Shown here: positions 1 to 9,778 of the stretch, one piece after another
Layout: every line of letters starts with the position of its first letter
Numbering within the stretch: the first letter of the stretch is position 1
Assembly (NCBI GenBank): GCA_021613335.1
Contig: JAJTWR010000251.1
Coordinates: 3,121,001-3,185,000 of the forward strand
Direction of reading: 5' to 3'
Length of the DNA: 64,000 nt
Source of the DNA: Whitmania pigra
Lineage: Eukaryota > Annelida > Clitellata > Hirudinida > Haemopidae
Position numbers and translations under genes: made by a program
Notes under the pieces: model-generated
Seen by the model: the letters and a program-made list of their open reading frames with translations, nothing else
Databases searched by the model: none
What the model was told of the DNA's origin: nothing

Positions 1-2
1 CA

Positions 3-194
3 AGAACTCGCGGTCATCTCCTTCGTCTACGACAAGAACAATGTTCCACCAAACACAGGCAACACTTCTTCATCAACCGAGTCGTCAAAGCCTGGAACTC
101 TCTACCCCCTGACATCATTAATTCCTCAACATTTTCTCGCTTCAAATCCTGCCTGTCGCTCTTTAACCTCAATAATTACCTCCTAATTAAGTGA
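3..194 (+). pseudogene. 3' end of a non-LTR retrotransposon reverse transcriptase ORF
   Basis: Frame 3 stays open from the window edge to TGA at 192-194 and encodes about 63 residues. It contains HFFINRVVKAWNSLPPDIIN and then a stretch of the type SRFKSCLSLFN. This is the C-terminal tail seen in CR1/Jockey-type non-LTR reverse transcriptases (family knowledge). The body of the element lies outside the window. A downstream A-rich stretch at about 295-330 could be the 3' tail of the inserted copy (inference). Nothing shows that the element is active. Confidence 0.75.
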
Positions 195-294
195 TCACTT
201 AACCTTCTTACCGTTGCACTCTGTTCTCGCGAACATCTAAAACCATTGTATATAATTGCGTAAGAGGTCATAGATGACCCTGCAATTTGTTTTG

Positions 295-330
295 AAATAA
301 AATAAATAAAAAAAAAAAAATAAATAAAAA
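295..330 (+). repeat. A-rich tail of the truncated non-LTR element
   Basis: A run made almost only of A with scattered T follows the retrotransposon stop codon by about 100 bases. A/T-rich tails of this kind end non-LTR insertions. The sequence is low complexity, so the assignment rests on position. Confidence 0.5.
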
Positions 331-476
331 ATGATTTTATCTGGTATATAAATGCTCCAGATGTATAGAACAAATTCTGGTTTTCTGACCTCTTGATTTT
401 CTGTGTGCTTTACAATTTATTTGACAATGTATAATTCTGAATTTTAAAAAAAGTTCTTCCACGTGATGGAAATAGC

Positions 477-1037
477 ATGTCTAAATGTGTATTTGTGGCT
501 GAAATGAAAGAGTTCCTCAAGGACAATCCAACAAATTCCCTCAATGAGGAATTTTTGACAAAATGTTGTGGGGCCCTTCGTCTGAGTTCAACATTGATCA
601 CATTGAGAAATCCCAGGGATTACTGCTTGGCTTATAGAAAGATGACATTGTGAACTATTTTCTAAACTTCAGTCAAGCTAACATTTAATTTGCTTTATTT
701 CAAGAACTCGGTTTTGATCAAGCTCAACGTTCAGACTTTAAGTCTACAGCCTGCCGATTTGCTTTTAAAGGCCAAGTAAAGGAAGTACCATCTAAAGAGC
801 TTGCTATGCACTTGGGACGGATGGAATCTTGACGCACTGAGGGAGTTATGTGGTGAACTAGGTTTGCCACCAAAGCAATTTATAAAATTAAAAGGTGCTT
901 ATAACTATTATAAGGATGAAACTTTACTTGATGATTTTCAGGAATATCTGCAGGCCAGCAAGCTAGATAATCCAGTCGCTGAGAAAGTTATCGATGAAAA
1001 ATGTTATCAAGGAAATGAATCACAGGTTTACTACTGA
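477..1037 (+). other. Exon-like short ORFs of unknown identity
   Basis: A 58-codon ORF starts at ATG 477 (MSKCVFVAEMKEFLKDN...). It is followed at about 705 by a pyrimidine-rich tract ending in TTTCAG-like sequence, then by a second open stretch in another frame, 801-1037, which includes WNLDALRELCGELGLPPKQF and a predicted helical tail. The two stretches could be exons of one decayed gene, because their frames differ and a TAA interrupts the join. I do not recognise the family. No transposon motif is visible. It sits between two retrotransposon copies, so it could equally be a fragment of an inserted element. Confidence 0.25.
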
Positions 1038-1300
1038 AAACTTTTTAACCAAGTAATGTTAATTGTTAAGACAATCAATAACAGCGAGCGAGTGGGAAGG
1101 GTCAAATGTCGCGGATTGCTACTAATTTGGTTTATTCTAGTGTTTTTCTTAGAAAAAACTCGATAAAATTAGTATCATTAGACTCGTCGTCGTCTTCCGC
1201 TTCTGCCGGTGCTTAAATTTTTCGATATCAGTGGATTATTTTTGCGTGGCTTTCGTTTGTTCCATTGTTTAGTTTTCGCGATTCGACACTCCCCTGTAAA

Positions 1301-2007
1301 ATGTCGCGCAAGAATGCAAAGTGCGAGGAGTTCGATGAGGCTACGGTTGATAATTTGGCTGACAAAATCAAAGCAAAGATTGTGAAATCTATAAGGGAGA
1401 TGATCAGAGAGGAGATGCCTGGTCTGGTTAAATCTGCGGTCAAGGAGGAGATGAAAACATTGATTGGTAAAGTGAGCGAGCTCAGCGAGGAAAACATTCG
1501 CCTCAAGGCGAGGATAGACGCAGTCGAAACACAGTTGAGAGCCAACAATCTGGTAATCTATGGATTGCCTGATGCGTCTTTGGCTGAAGTGGTGACAGGT
1601 GACAGGACGAGTCGGGAGCGGGGAATGAATCGAAGAGATACAGTTCAGGCAATTATCAATTGCTGCAACTCAAAACTTGGCGCAAATATCTCAGAGGGCG
1701 ACATACACTCTGGCTACAGGATTCCCAGCAAAAGTGGCCCTCGCCCAATAGTTGTCACCTTCGCTTCAAAGATGGTCAGAGACAGAGTCTATGCTCTGAG
1801 AAAAGCCCTGCACAAGGATAGAACGTCGAAGGTCTACATCTACACTTAACCAAGCCAAACTCAGAAATCTTTGCTAGAGCCAGGAAACTTGTAAAGGACA
1901 AAAAACTTTTATCAGCATGGACATGGAATGGTCACGTCTACTTGAAGAGAGGTGAAAACTCAGGACCAACTCGAGTTCAAAACCTCCTTGACCTAGAAAA
2001 ATACTAA
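1301..2007 (+). pseudogene. Retrotransposon ORF1 protein, frameshifted
   Basis: Reading from ATG 1301 (MSRKNAKCEEFDEATV...) gives a coiled-coil N-terminus (KVSELSEENIRLKARIDAVE) followed by a nucleic-acid-binding-like module with NNLVIYGLP and the RPIVVTFASKMVRDRVY segment. This matches ORF1p of CR1/L1-like elements. The frame hits TAA at 1847-1849, but the neighbouring frame continues at once with EIFARARKLVKDKKL and ends at TAA 2005-2007. A single-base indel near 1845 therefore splits the gene. An ATG at 1265 exists in the same frame, but 1301 has the better context and lies nearer the conserved region. ORF1p would coat element RNA as a chaperone. Confidence 0.75.
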
Positions 2008-2218
2008 CTTCTTTTTGTTTTGATGTTGGTGTTTTGCTTTTCTTTTGCTCTCATCGTGGAGTCTCTGTTTATTGAAGAAGATAAACTTTCAGTTATATTT
2101 GTCTCCGCTATTGATCCCGTGAACTTAGACCACGTTTCAACAGTTTTGGCTGATGTGAATACGATTTATGTTACATCTGTTGTGGGGAGGGACCACAAGT
2201 TCGAGAAAAGTTTGAGAA

Positions 2219-5100
2219 ATGGCGGACTTTGATTTTTCTTCATCTGACCCGGATGCCTACCTGCCGGAATTCTACGAGGTTGCAAATTATGTTACAACTA
2301 AAAATATGGCCAAAATTTCTAACTCAGATCTTTCCCTAATGCACATTAACTGCAGAAGCATCTCAAATAAACTCCAGGAAGTAGAATTGCTGTTATCTTC
2401 TTATCATGCAGAAATCCTCGGCGTCAGTGAAACTTGGCTGAAAAATGGTGATCCTATTCCTGCTATTGATGGTTACAAATTTGTTTTGAAAAACAGGGAC
2501 CGTGGCCTAGGAGGAGGCGTTGGTTTTTTCATCCAAGACAATATTAAATTCAATCTCATTGACACGACCAACTGGAAATTTGAAGGTTTTGAATATCAAC
2601 TAATCTCAATCAGCCAACGTAGAAGGGAAAACATTGTTGTCGCAATTATTTATCGCCCACCTGGAAACAGCTTAAAATCTTTTAACAAAGAGTTTTCAGA
2701 ATTCTTGTCTTATACGATTAAAGACAACAAAAAGACCATAATAATGGGCGACTTCAACATTAACCAATTAGCAATTGAAAGCAGTCAACCCACTAATGAA
2801 TTTTTAAACATCCTCCACTCCTTTTTCATGATGCCTGTGTTCCTCAAACCTACAAGAATTGGACCCTCATCTGCCACTCTTATAGACAATATTTTCACAA
2901 ATATCTCTCTCAGCAAATGCATCTCCAAGATAATTATTTATGATATTTCGGATCACTTCCCTCTCCACATCAAAATCAAACTACATGAGACTATTAAAAT
3001 AGTGGAGCCCCCAAAGCTGCACAGAAAACAAGATAAACAAACAAAACTGAAATTTAAAGAATGCTTGACTGAGGTGGACTGGTCTGATGTGACCAGAGAA
3101 TGTGAATCCCAAAATCCAAAAGGTACTTGGAACATCATAAAAGGTATTTTGTCTAGAGGGATCAAATCAGTTGAAGCTCCCGACATAATCTATTCAGACG
3201 ACGGATGCGAACTAAACTCCCCAACTGAAATAGCTGAACAATTCAACAAACATTTTTCCGATCTTGGTCCAAACTTGGCAAAGGAAATCATCCCTCCATC
3301 TAAATCCTTCCATGAATTCCTTACGAGATCTCCCACTCCCACAATGTCTTTTTTCCCTGTTTCGCCAGATGAGATCATCCAAATAGTTAAAGAATTGAAG
3401 ACCTCCCATAGCTGTGGTCTTGATGGTATTGATCCTTGTATTGCTGGCGAATTCATCCCATTGATCTCTAATATTCTCAGCTCTCTGATCAATTGTTCAC
3501 TGTCGACGGGGAGTGTACCAGATGACTTAAAATTGACCAAAGTGATTCCATTGCATAAATCCGGTGATCTGAACAGGATCTGCAATTACAGACCTATCTC
3601 AATTCTGCCATATTTTTCAAAAATTTTCGCAAAGGCCGTATATCGTCGTGTTGAATCCTTCTTATCAAGGTTTAGTCTGCTCAATAACAAACAATTCGGA
3701 TTTTGAAAAAATCACTCAACATATATGCCTCTACTCTTACTTTATTCGAAAATTGCCGACGCTCTGGACCGTGGTGAGTTCACCATCGGTGTGTTTCTTG
3801 ATCTATCAAAGGCATTTGATACCGTAAATCATGAGATACTTTTGTCGAAACTTTATCATTACGGTTTGCGTGGTTGTGTTTTGAAGGGTGACCCGTCAAA
3901 ATAGCCCAGCGACAAAATAGCCCCGTCAAAACATTCCCGTCAATGTATCTTTATAAAAAAAATATTTATATGAGTTGATACATTAACCTAGAACTTATTT
4001 CAAATTTGATTAAATGAAATGAGTTTTATGTTTTGATGGTGCTATTTTGACGGGGCTATTTTGTCGCCGGGTTATTATGACGGGGTGCCGTTTTGAAGTG
4101 GTTCACCAGTTATTTGTCGGGTCGTAAACAATTGACAGAATTTAATGGGTTTGAATCTTCGTTTAGTGACGTAGCTTGTGGCGTTCCTCAAGGGTCTATT
4201 CTTGGCCCCTTGCTATTCATAATTTATATTAACGATTTACATAACTCATCATCTTTACTTACATTTTTATTATTCGCAGACGATACAAATGTATTTGCTT
4301 CTGGCAAAAATCTCAATGACTTAATTATCAGCATCAATAGGGAGTTAACAAATGTTGACACTTGGTTTCGCGCCAATAAGTTATCTTTAAATGTCGACAA
4401 GACAAATTTTATGCTGTTTTGCTCAAAAAATAAGGACAGAACCCATAGTATTCAACTTTGCATCAACAACTTACAGATTAAACATGTCACCTCTACCAAA
4501 TTCCTCGGCATTATTATCGATGATAGATTAAACTGGTTTTTGCATATCAATTACGTTGCCTCCAAAATTTCAAAAAACATTGGCATCATGTCAAGGGTCT
4601 CTTCATTTGTTGATAAAAAGATTCTCATTATGCTTTATTATTCTTTAATATATCCTTATCTCATCTATTGTAATATCGCCTGGGCCTCTACCTATCCCTC
4701 TAAACTTATCCACTTACTTACACTCCAAAAAATAATAATTCGTACTATATTTCGTCTCCATCCACGTGCCCATACAAAGGACTTTTTTATTTCAAATGGA
4801 CTTCTAAATATATATCAGATCAATAAATTCCAAACTTGCCTCTTCATATACAATTATGAACATAACTTGCTGCCTCCATCCTTTAATAATATGTTTTTCA
4901 AATCTTCAGATGTCCACTCTTACAATCTTAGATCATCCAATCAATTGAGATCTGAATTTTCCCGTACCACCTTCAAAAAATTCTCCATATGTTGCAAAGG
5001 TCCACTCTTGTTCTCCTCTCTGCCGTCGTCCCTTGTTTCTCTAAACAGTTCCTCACTATTTAAATCCCATCTTAAAAAACACATTCTATCCACCTGTTGA
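2219..5100 (+). pseudogene. Retrotransposon ORF2: AP-endonuclease plus reverse transcriptase, interrupted
   Basis: ORF2 starts at ATG 2219 and its product would nick target DNA and copy element RNA there. Residues about 40-250 form the endonuclease: MHINCRSISNK, GVSETWL, IIYRPPG, IIMGDFNIN and ISDHFPLH. The reverse transcriptase follows, with NYRPISILPYFSKIF, then [28 protein letters not shown] and the catalytic LLFADDTNVF at about 4270. TGA at 3704-3706 interrupts the frame, which continues open immediately after it, so this is a point nonsense change and not a shift. At 3887-4089 a MITE splits the segment before WFTSYLSGRKQ. The remaining part (4093-5100) ends in the CR1/Jockey-type C-terminal tail. 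There is no RNase H. Confidence 0.85.
3887..4089. mobile_element. 203-bp MITE with long terminal inverted repeats and 9-bp TSD
   Basis: The element begins GGTGACCCGTCAAAATAGCC and its other end, read on the minus strand, begins GGCACCCCGTCATAATAACC. The inverted repeats run for about 45 bp and share the inner block GCGACAAAATAGCCCCGTCA. The 9-bp target duplication GTTTTGAAG flanks it at 3878-3886 and 4090-4098, an exact match. It has no coding capacity. A 9-bp TSD with long TIRs resembles Mutator-type elements, but I cannot assign the superfamily with certainty. It interrupts the ORF2 reverse transcriptase, so it landed after that retrotransposon. Confidence 0.88.
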
Positions 5101-5459
5101 ACCTGTTATCCACATTTCCACCTTATCATTCATTTTATTACCCTGGTTTTTTCCTCGTTGATTACATCGCTTATTCATTATTCCGATTATTCATCGTCTC
5201 TCAGTTGTTGCCAGTAGTTTTCACCTGTCGTTACCATTAGAAGTTTATATATATGCAAAGACCCTTTCAAACGCCCCTTTAAATTTGTCAAATTGAAACA
5301 ACCTATCCCCTAGACGGGAATTAATTCCCTTGGGATAGTTCATTAATGAATTTGTGAATCTTTTTTTGGTGTGATTTTTTTGGCTATTTGAATATAGTTT
5401 TTTGAAAATAAACTAATTCAAACCTGAAATAAGACAAATTATGATTTTAAGATAAATGA

Positions 5460-6630
5460 CAAGATGGATGATGAGGAAACATTCCAAAGAACATTGGAAG
5501 AGTCCAATGATACAGTTGTTAAGTTATTTTTTCACTTAATTACTGTGAAAAATAAATGAGCCAATTCTTTTTTTTTAATTAGAGTTTTGGATCTGATAGT
5601 GACTCCTTTGCTGAAGTATCTCCTGAAAGTGAACTTCCAGTCAGTTAATTGTTTTGTTAATTTAGCATTAATTGAATTTTTTTAACAAACTGAATCTGAG
5701 CTTACTGGTTTTGCTTACATTTTTAGATTAATGAACCCTTCTTCCTACAAAAAGTTTCAAAAGGACCCCATTTATTTGAAGTGGATAAGAGTGTTTGGCA
5801 CTCAATGAAAGAGACTCAATTCAAAAGGCGCTTCGCAGAGTCTTCATGGCCCGAGCTCATGGGCCAATGAACAAATTTAATCATTATTGTTTTAATTTTA
5901 AGTATCATGCTGTAGGATCAACAAATAAAGGATTGCCTTTTAATGCAAGGGTTTATTGTGCCTTCACTGATTGCCCAATGAAGCTGGAGCTGAGAATGTT
6001 AAATGAAGAATCCTTGCTTTGCAAGCTTGAGTTCTTATCTGACAAATGTGTTCATAAAGGTTGAATTTGAAAAGACATTAATTTTTTCCTTTTTTGGCAC
6101 TCATTAATTATCTTTCCCAGTAAAGGAAATGAAAGGACGACAAGTCAGAAGGAAAGAAAGAATTAAACTCTCCAGAGAGTTGATTAGAAGGAGTCCAGAA
6201 ACCTTCATTCTGCATTGTAGGGATCCTATTTCAAAGGAAGCTAGAGAATCAGGAAATAGAGATGGAAGGCCATCTGGAAATGTACTACAGTGAATGAAAA
6301 TAAATTCATAGGTATTAAGTAGAATAAAACATGATGCCAAGGCAATGAAAAGGCCACATCAAAAATTGGGGGAAGTCTGAAGTTGCTTGGTAAAATACAA
6401 GTAAGAATCTGTGGATTACTTTGTTTTGTTACAGGTTTAACAATGTTTTGTTGTTATTATAGGTGAAAGAAATTTATGACGTGAAGGCATTGTCACGCGA
6501 TATTTTAAGCAGTTATGTTGTTCCACAAGTTTTTCGGCTAATAAGGTATACATATTTGGAAAGCAGAAATCTTAACGAACATGTTGATGCACATTTCGTC
6601 AGTAGTAAAGATGTGGTTACTGAGTAAGAA
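5460..6630 (+). pseudogene. Decayed multi-exon gene of unknown family with a Cys/His-containing domain
   Basis: Successive exon-like stretches have plausible splice sites: 5464-5517 (MDDEETFQRTLEESNDTV), about 5583-5639 (SFGSDSDSFAEVSPESELP), 5728-6059, 6121-6293 and about 6463-6626. The third carries FEVDKSVWHSMKETQFKRRF, then after a one-base frameshift at about 5865 NKFNHYCFNFKYHA and ARVYCAFTDCPMKLELRM. The phases of the next junction agree (HK followed by VKEMKGRQVRRKERIKLSRE). The Cys/His spacing and the basic KGRQVRRKER segment recall a repetitive protein family scattered through fish and cnidarian genomes, but I cannot name it. Frameshift, stops and a tail duplication indicate a broken copy. 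Confidence 0.45.
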
Positions 6631-6813
6631 GACTTGCAAGACATTCCATTAATGGAAGGACTTCCGCTTAAGATGTCTCGCGATATTTTAAGCACTTATG
6701 TTGTTCCACTATTTTTTCGGCTAATAAGGTATACATATTTGAAAAGTAGAAATCTTAACGAACATTTTGATGCACATTTCATCAGTTGTAAAGTCGTGGT
6801 TACTGAGTAAGAA
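6493..6813 (+). repeat. Diverged tandem duplication of the last exon of the decayed gene
   Basis: Positions 6493-6630 and 6676-6813 are two copies about 138 bp long, with start-to-start spacing of 183 bp. Both read RDILS(S/T)YVVP and end in VVTE followed by a stop. Substitutions are scattered (for example CAAGTTTTT against CTATTTTTT), so the duplication is not recent. Confidence 0.8.
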
Positions 6814-7198
6814 AACTTTTGAACGAATTCCTCAAATTTCTAATAACTTCAAAAATTTGAAAATCTTCCGACAATTGATTTATAAACATTTTTGAAAAGC
6901 ATTTAAAACATAGTTTCCAAATATTATAATTTGAAATTTCGCATTATAAATTAAATTTGAGTGTCTGCTAATTTCAGCTACGTTAAAGACTAGGTTTTTG
7001 CCATTATATAAGTGTCTGCTGGCGGAAGACAAGTACAATAAGTCAATTATTGAATTTATTAGCACGATTAAAATATTGTAATGAAACGTTTGAGGAGAGT
7101 GTTGAAGAACTCAAGGACTTCTTGACTTCTTTGATGAATCAGATGTAGAATATAAACAGATTTAATTTATTATTTATCAACTGAAGTTGATAGTGTGG
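6630..7198. other. Non-coding AT-rich stretch
   Basis: Apart from the second copy of the exon duplication (to 6813) I see no gene, repeat structure or RNA signal here. The sequence is AT-rich and ends where the LTR begins. Confidence 0.5.
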
Positions 7199-7355
7199 TG
7201 ACTGCACATCCCTACTAAGGATCTTTTGTTTTGGTATACTGGTTTACCGCGGTGATACTTGATGATCGTCGTTAATCCGTTCATGAGTGATACCGATTGT
7301 ACGTTCGAATAAAGTTAAGTGTTAGCCTGGTTCTGTCAATAAACTGCATACTTCA
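7199..7355 (+). repeat. 5' LTR of the family A retrotransposon
   Basis: It starts TGACTGCACATCCCTACTAA and ends CTTCA just before the TTGGTGACCCC primer-binding motif. The same boundaries appear at 63782-63926 next to different flanking DNA, which defines the LTR ends independently. It includes an AATAAA-like motif before the end. Confidence 0.75.
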
Positions 7356-7464
7356 TTGGTGACCCCGACTCCGAACACAAACTCTAATGGAATCGTAAGA
7401 TGCTTCAATTTCTATCAAACCGGTTGTTTTCAAGCCAGCCGAGGCATCGGCTTGGTCCAGGATA

Positions 7465-8562
7465 ATGGAAGCACAATTTGCTCTATCCAACATCACGGTG
7501 AGCTCAACAAGAATTTATCACGCATTGGCAGCTCTACCAGGGTCCGTGGTAATGTGCCTTGATAATGACACTATGGAGGCCATGGATTACGACCGCCTGA
7601 AGTGTGCAGTGCTTGAGCAAACCATGCCCAACAAAGCGGAGCTCTTCGACCAGTTCCTGCAACAAAATATGCTAACAGGCAGGCCTTCGCAACATTTGGT
7701 AGCAATGAGAAAGCTAGCACAACAAGTTGGTGCACCTGAAAACATGGTTCGCCATAAGTTCCAAAAATTGTTGTCTGCCAATTTGGCCCTCGTCATTGCA
7801 GCGCAGAAGAATTTGTCTTTGGAAGAGGTTGGGAAATTGGCAGACGAGTTGATTACCATGACATCAGTTCAACACACACAGGTGATCCAGGAACTAACAT
7901 TGGATGTTCATGCAATCAAAAGAACCACAGGAACCAACAGAACACAGGAGCCATTCACTCCAGGTCAACTACCTAAAGTTTGTCGTGCACACATTTATTT
8001 TGGTCCTGAGGCTAAATCCTGCCGACCCTGGTGCGTTTGGCCAGACGAGCGTGGCGCCCGAGTTGCCCAGTCTAGAAATGCACAAAGACAACCAGTGTTT
8101 AGGCACCTTCATAATCTGGCACATCCAGGTATACGAGGATCTACTAATTTGATTGCAACAAGGTATTATTGGCCTAAAATGAAAGGGGACATCAAACAAT
8201 GGGTCAACAACTGCTTAGACTGTCAGAAAGCCAAGGTCAATCGTCACAACAAGAGTATCCCAGGACAACCCATGTATCCATTCAATGATCGATTTCAAAT
8301 TGTTCACATGGACATAGTAGGACCTCTGAAACCTTCAAAAACACTTGGTTCTCATTACACCTCAGAGATGCAATATGTTGTGACACTCATCGACAGAGCA
8401 ACCCTTTGTTTTGAACCTTCAAAAACACTTGGTTCTCATTACACTTCAGAGATGCAATATGTTGTGACACCCATCGACAGAGCAACCCGTTGGTTTGAAT
8501 GTGTTCCTGTAGCCTCAATCACAGCTACCACAGTTGCTGACATTTTTAACCCACTGGATTAG
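7465..8562 (+). pseudogene. Gag-integrase fusion ORF of the family A element
   Basis: The 365-codon ORF starts MEAQFALSNITVSSTRIYHA. Its first ~165 residues resemble metazoan Ty3 gag: LDNDTMEAMDYDRLKCAVLE, GRPSQHLVAMRKLAQQVGAP and the cysteine segment CRAHIYFGPEAKSCRPWC. It then runs in frame directly into integrase: the zinc-binding HLHNLAHPGIRGSTNL and CLDCQKAK, then the catalytic-core start IVHMDIVGPLKP. All of protease, RT and RNase H is absent. An 84-bp tandem duplication repeats PSKTLGSHYTSEMQYVVT. The ORF ends after a frameshift near 8550. The intact family protein would package RNA (gag) and insert cDNA (integrase). Confidence 0.82.
8332..8499 (+). repeat. In-frame 84-bp tandem duplication inside the integrase core
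   Basis: Units 8332-8415 and 8416-8499 both encode PSKTLGSHYTSEMQYVVT then IDRAT and FE, with few substitutions. The length of 84 bp keeps the frame. The second unit reads RWFE like normal integrases and the first reads LCFE. Confidence 0.85.
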
Positions 8563-8840
8563 TAGATTTGGAGTACCATTGTGCCTCACTACAGATCAAG
8601 GGTGACAGTTTGAAAGTAGTCTCTTCATTGCTTTGTCCCATTCTATTGGGTTTCATCGATTACGTACCACTGCTTATCACCCTCAGTCTAATGGGATGAT
8701 CGAGCGTTTCCATAGAACACTCAAGACAGCACTTGTGTCTCGAAATGAAGAATGGCTTATAGCACTTCCAATAGTTTGCTTAGCATTGAGAGCTTTACCG
8801 AATATGGATATTCACCGTTTACAGCCATGACAGGCTCAGA
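8551..8840 (+). pseudogene. Remainder of the family A integrase core, frameshifted
   Basis: After the frame change near 8550 the integrase continues with WISRFGVPLCLTTDQG, a TGA in place of a sense codon at about 8602, then QFESSLFIALSHSIGFHRLR and RTTAYHPQSNGMIERFHRTL. The second aspartate (TTDQG) and the glutamate (MIERFH) of the DDE triad are visible. Coding resemblance fades after LRALPNMD. Confidence 0.75.
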
Positions 8841-8849
8841 CCTTTGTGG

Positions 8850-9194
8850 TATATATGAAATGATATTCCTTTATTTGAAATTTCTTTATGTAAAGAAGCA
8901 AACTTTTGCAATCGTATGCTGAACACTTGTTTACCAGTTTCTGTTACTGTCTTAATGCAGATAATCTGATGTAAACATTAAGCAAACGAACTATGCCACT
9001 GCGATGAACAACAGACAAGGACTGCATACTATAGTTCTAGCCTAGGTCTACTAAGGTACGGTTCCAAATTGAATTCGAGCTTGGTTAGGCATCCAGTTGC
9101 TACACCTAGATATCCATGGCTGTACACATTGCAACGGGAACTCAGGGAAGTATCAAAAGCAATTAGACGATCAAAGGAACCGACGTGACTTAAT
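8850..9194. other. Non-coding stretch, no feature recognised
   Basis: No open frame with recognisable content and no repeat structure is visible here. It may be decayed LTR-element 3' sequence, but I found no match to the 5' LTR. Confidence 0.4.
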
Positions 9195-9419
9195 CAGTGA
9201 TGCCGAGTACTTAAGTACATTTGTTGTAATTGAGTATTTATACTTAAGTCCTTTCACGATTGTGTACTTACAAATATTACTTCTGATCAATGAAGGAAAA
9301 GTACTTATACTTATACTTAAGTACATTGACTACAACGTACTTGTACCTGTACTTATAAGTACCTTCAGCCCCAAGTACTTGTACTTAAGTACATTTTTGG
9401 AGTACTTACAGCAACACTG
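9195..9419. mobile_element. 225-bp hAT-type MITE with perfect 8-bp TSD
   Basis: The left end reads CAGTGATGCCGAGTACTTAA and the right end, read on the minus strand, reads CAGTGTTGCTGTAAGTACTC. These CAGTG-type termini are characteristic of hAT elements. The 8-bp duplication GACTTAAT flanks it exactly at 9187-9194 and 9420-9427, the hAT TSD length. The interior is built of many short palindromic GTACTTAAGTAC-like blocks. The ORF that spans it is incidental. Confidence 0.92.
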
Positions 9420-9578
9420 GACTTAATGAGTGTCTGGTAAATTCTCTAAGTGTTGATTCTCTGGGCAGATTGCACATGTTGCTTGTCAGACCTCTTACCC
9501 ATAGAGATTAGCGCAAGGGGCATGGTCAGCAAGTCGACTTACGCTTTCCTCACCAAGAATGGATAGTCAAACCAGGAG

Positions 9579-9718
9579 TGTCATATGTGTTCATCAAATT
9601 ATGTAATATAATTTATAATGGTTATAAAATGGCATCTGCTATCTTTGGATGCCAGGTCCAAAGTTGCTATTGATCAATAAATTCATTCATCTCTTGAATC
9701 ATCACTCGGAACAAGACA
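9579..9718 (+). repeat. 5' LTR of the family B element
   Basis: It starts TGTCATATGTG and shares GGATGCCA(G/A)GTCCAAAGTTG, GATCAATAAATTCAT and CATCACTCGGAACA with the copy at 12639. It is shorter than the 3' LTR because of indels in the AT-rich first half. Confidence 0.85.
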
Positions 9719-9778
9719 TGGTGCAGTCGACATGTATTCTCATTAGGCAGCCACAAGTGCTGGATGTGAGCTCTCCCT

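Larger units (their letters stand above)
1090..5340 (+). mobile_element. Nearly full-length non-LTR retrotransposon (APE endonuclease type, CR1/Jockey-like)
   Basis: The unit carries ORF1 (1301-2007, frameshifted) and ORF2 (2219-5100, with a stop codon and a MITE insertion). The layout of ORF1, apurinic-like endonuclease, reverse transcriptase and a C-terminal tail without RNase H is typical of CR1/Jockey-group elements (family knowledge). The outer limits are estimates: the 5' end is set near the start of the GC-richer leader at about 1090, and the 3' end near the C-rich motif at about 5340. I found no clear target-site duplication. All three coding lesions show that this copy is dead. Confidence 0.8.
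7199..8850 (+). mobile_element. Ty3-like LTR retrotransposon, internally deleted (family A)
   Basis: A 5' LTR (7199-7355) is followed by a primer-binding-type sequence beginning TTGGTGACCCCGACTCCGAA, a gag-like region and an integrase region. Protease, reverse transcriptase and RNase H are missing. I could not find a 3' LTR, so the right limit is the end of recognisable integrase coding. A second copy of the same LTR and leader begins at 63782. The copy is defective: beyond the deletion it has a frameshift and a stop inside the integrase core. Confidence 0.8.

Noticed and set aside
2020..2232. 70-codon ORF between ORF1 and ORF2
   Set aside because: Spacer of the non-LTR element; overlaps the ORF2 start and has no recognised content.
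3190..3585. 131-codon minus-strand ORF
   Set aside because: Antisense shadow of the retrotransposon ORF2.
9097..9426. 109-codon ORF rich in Tyr, Leu and Ser
   Set aside because: Mostly translation of the hAT MITE palindromes.
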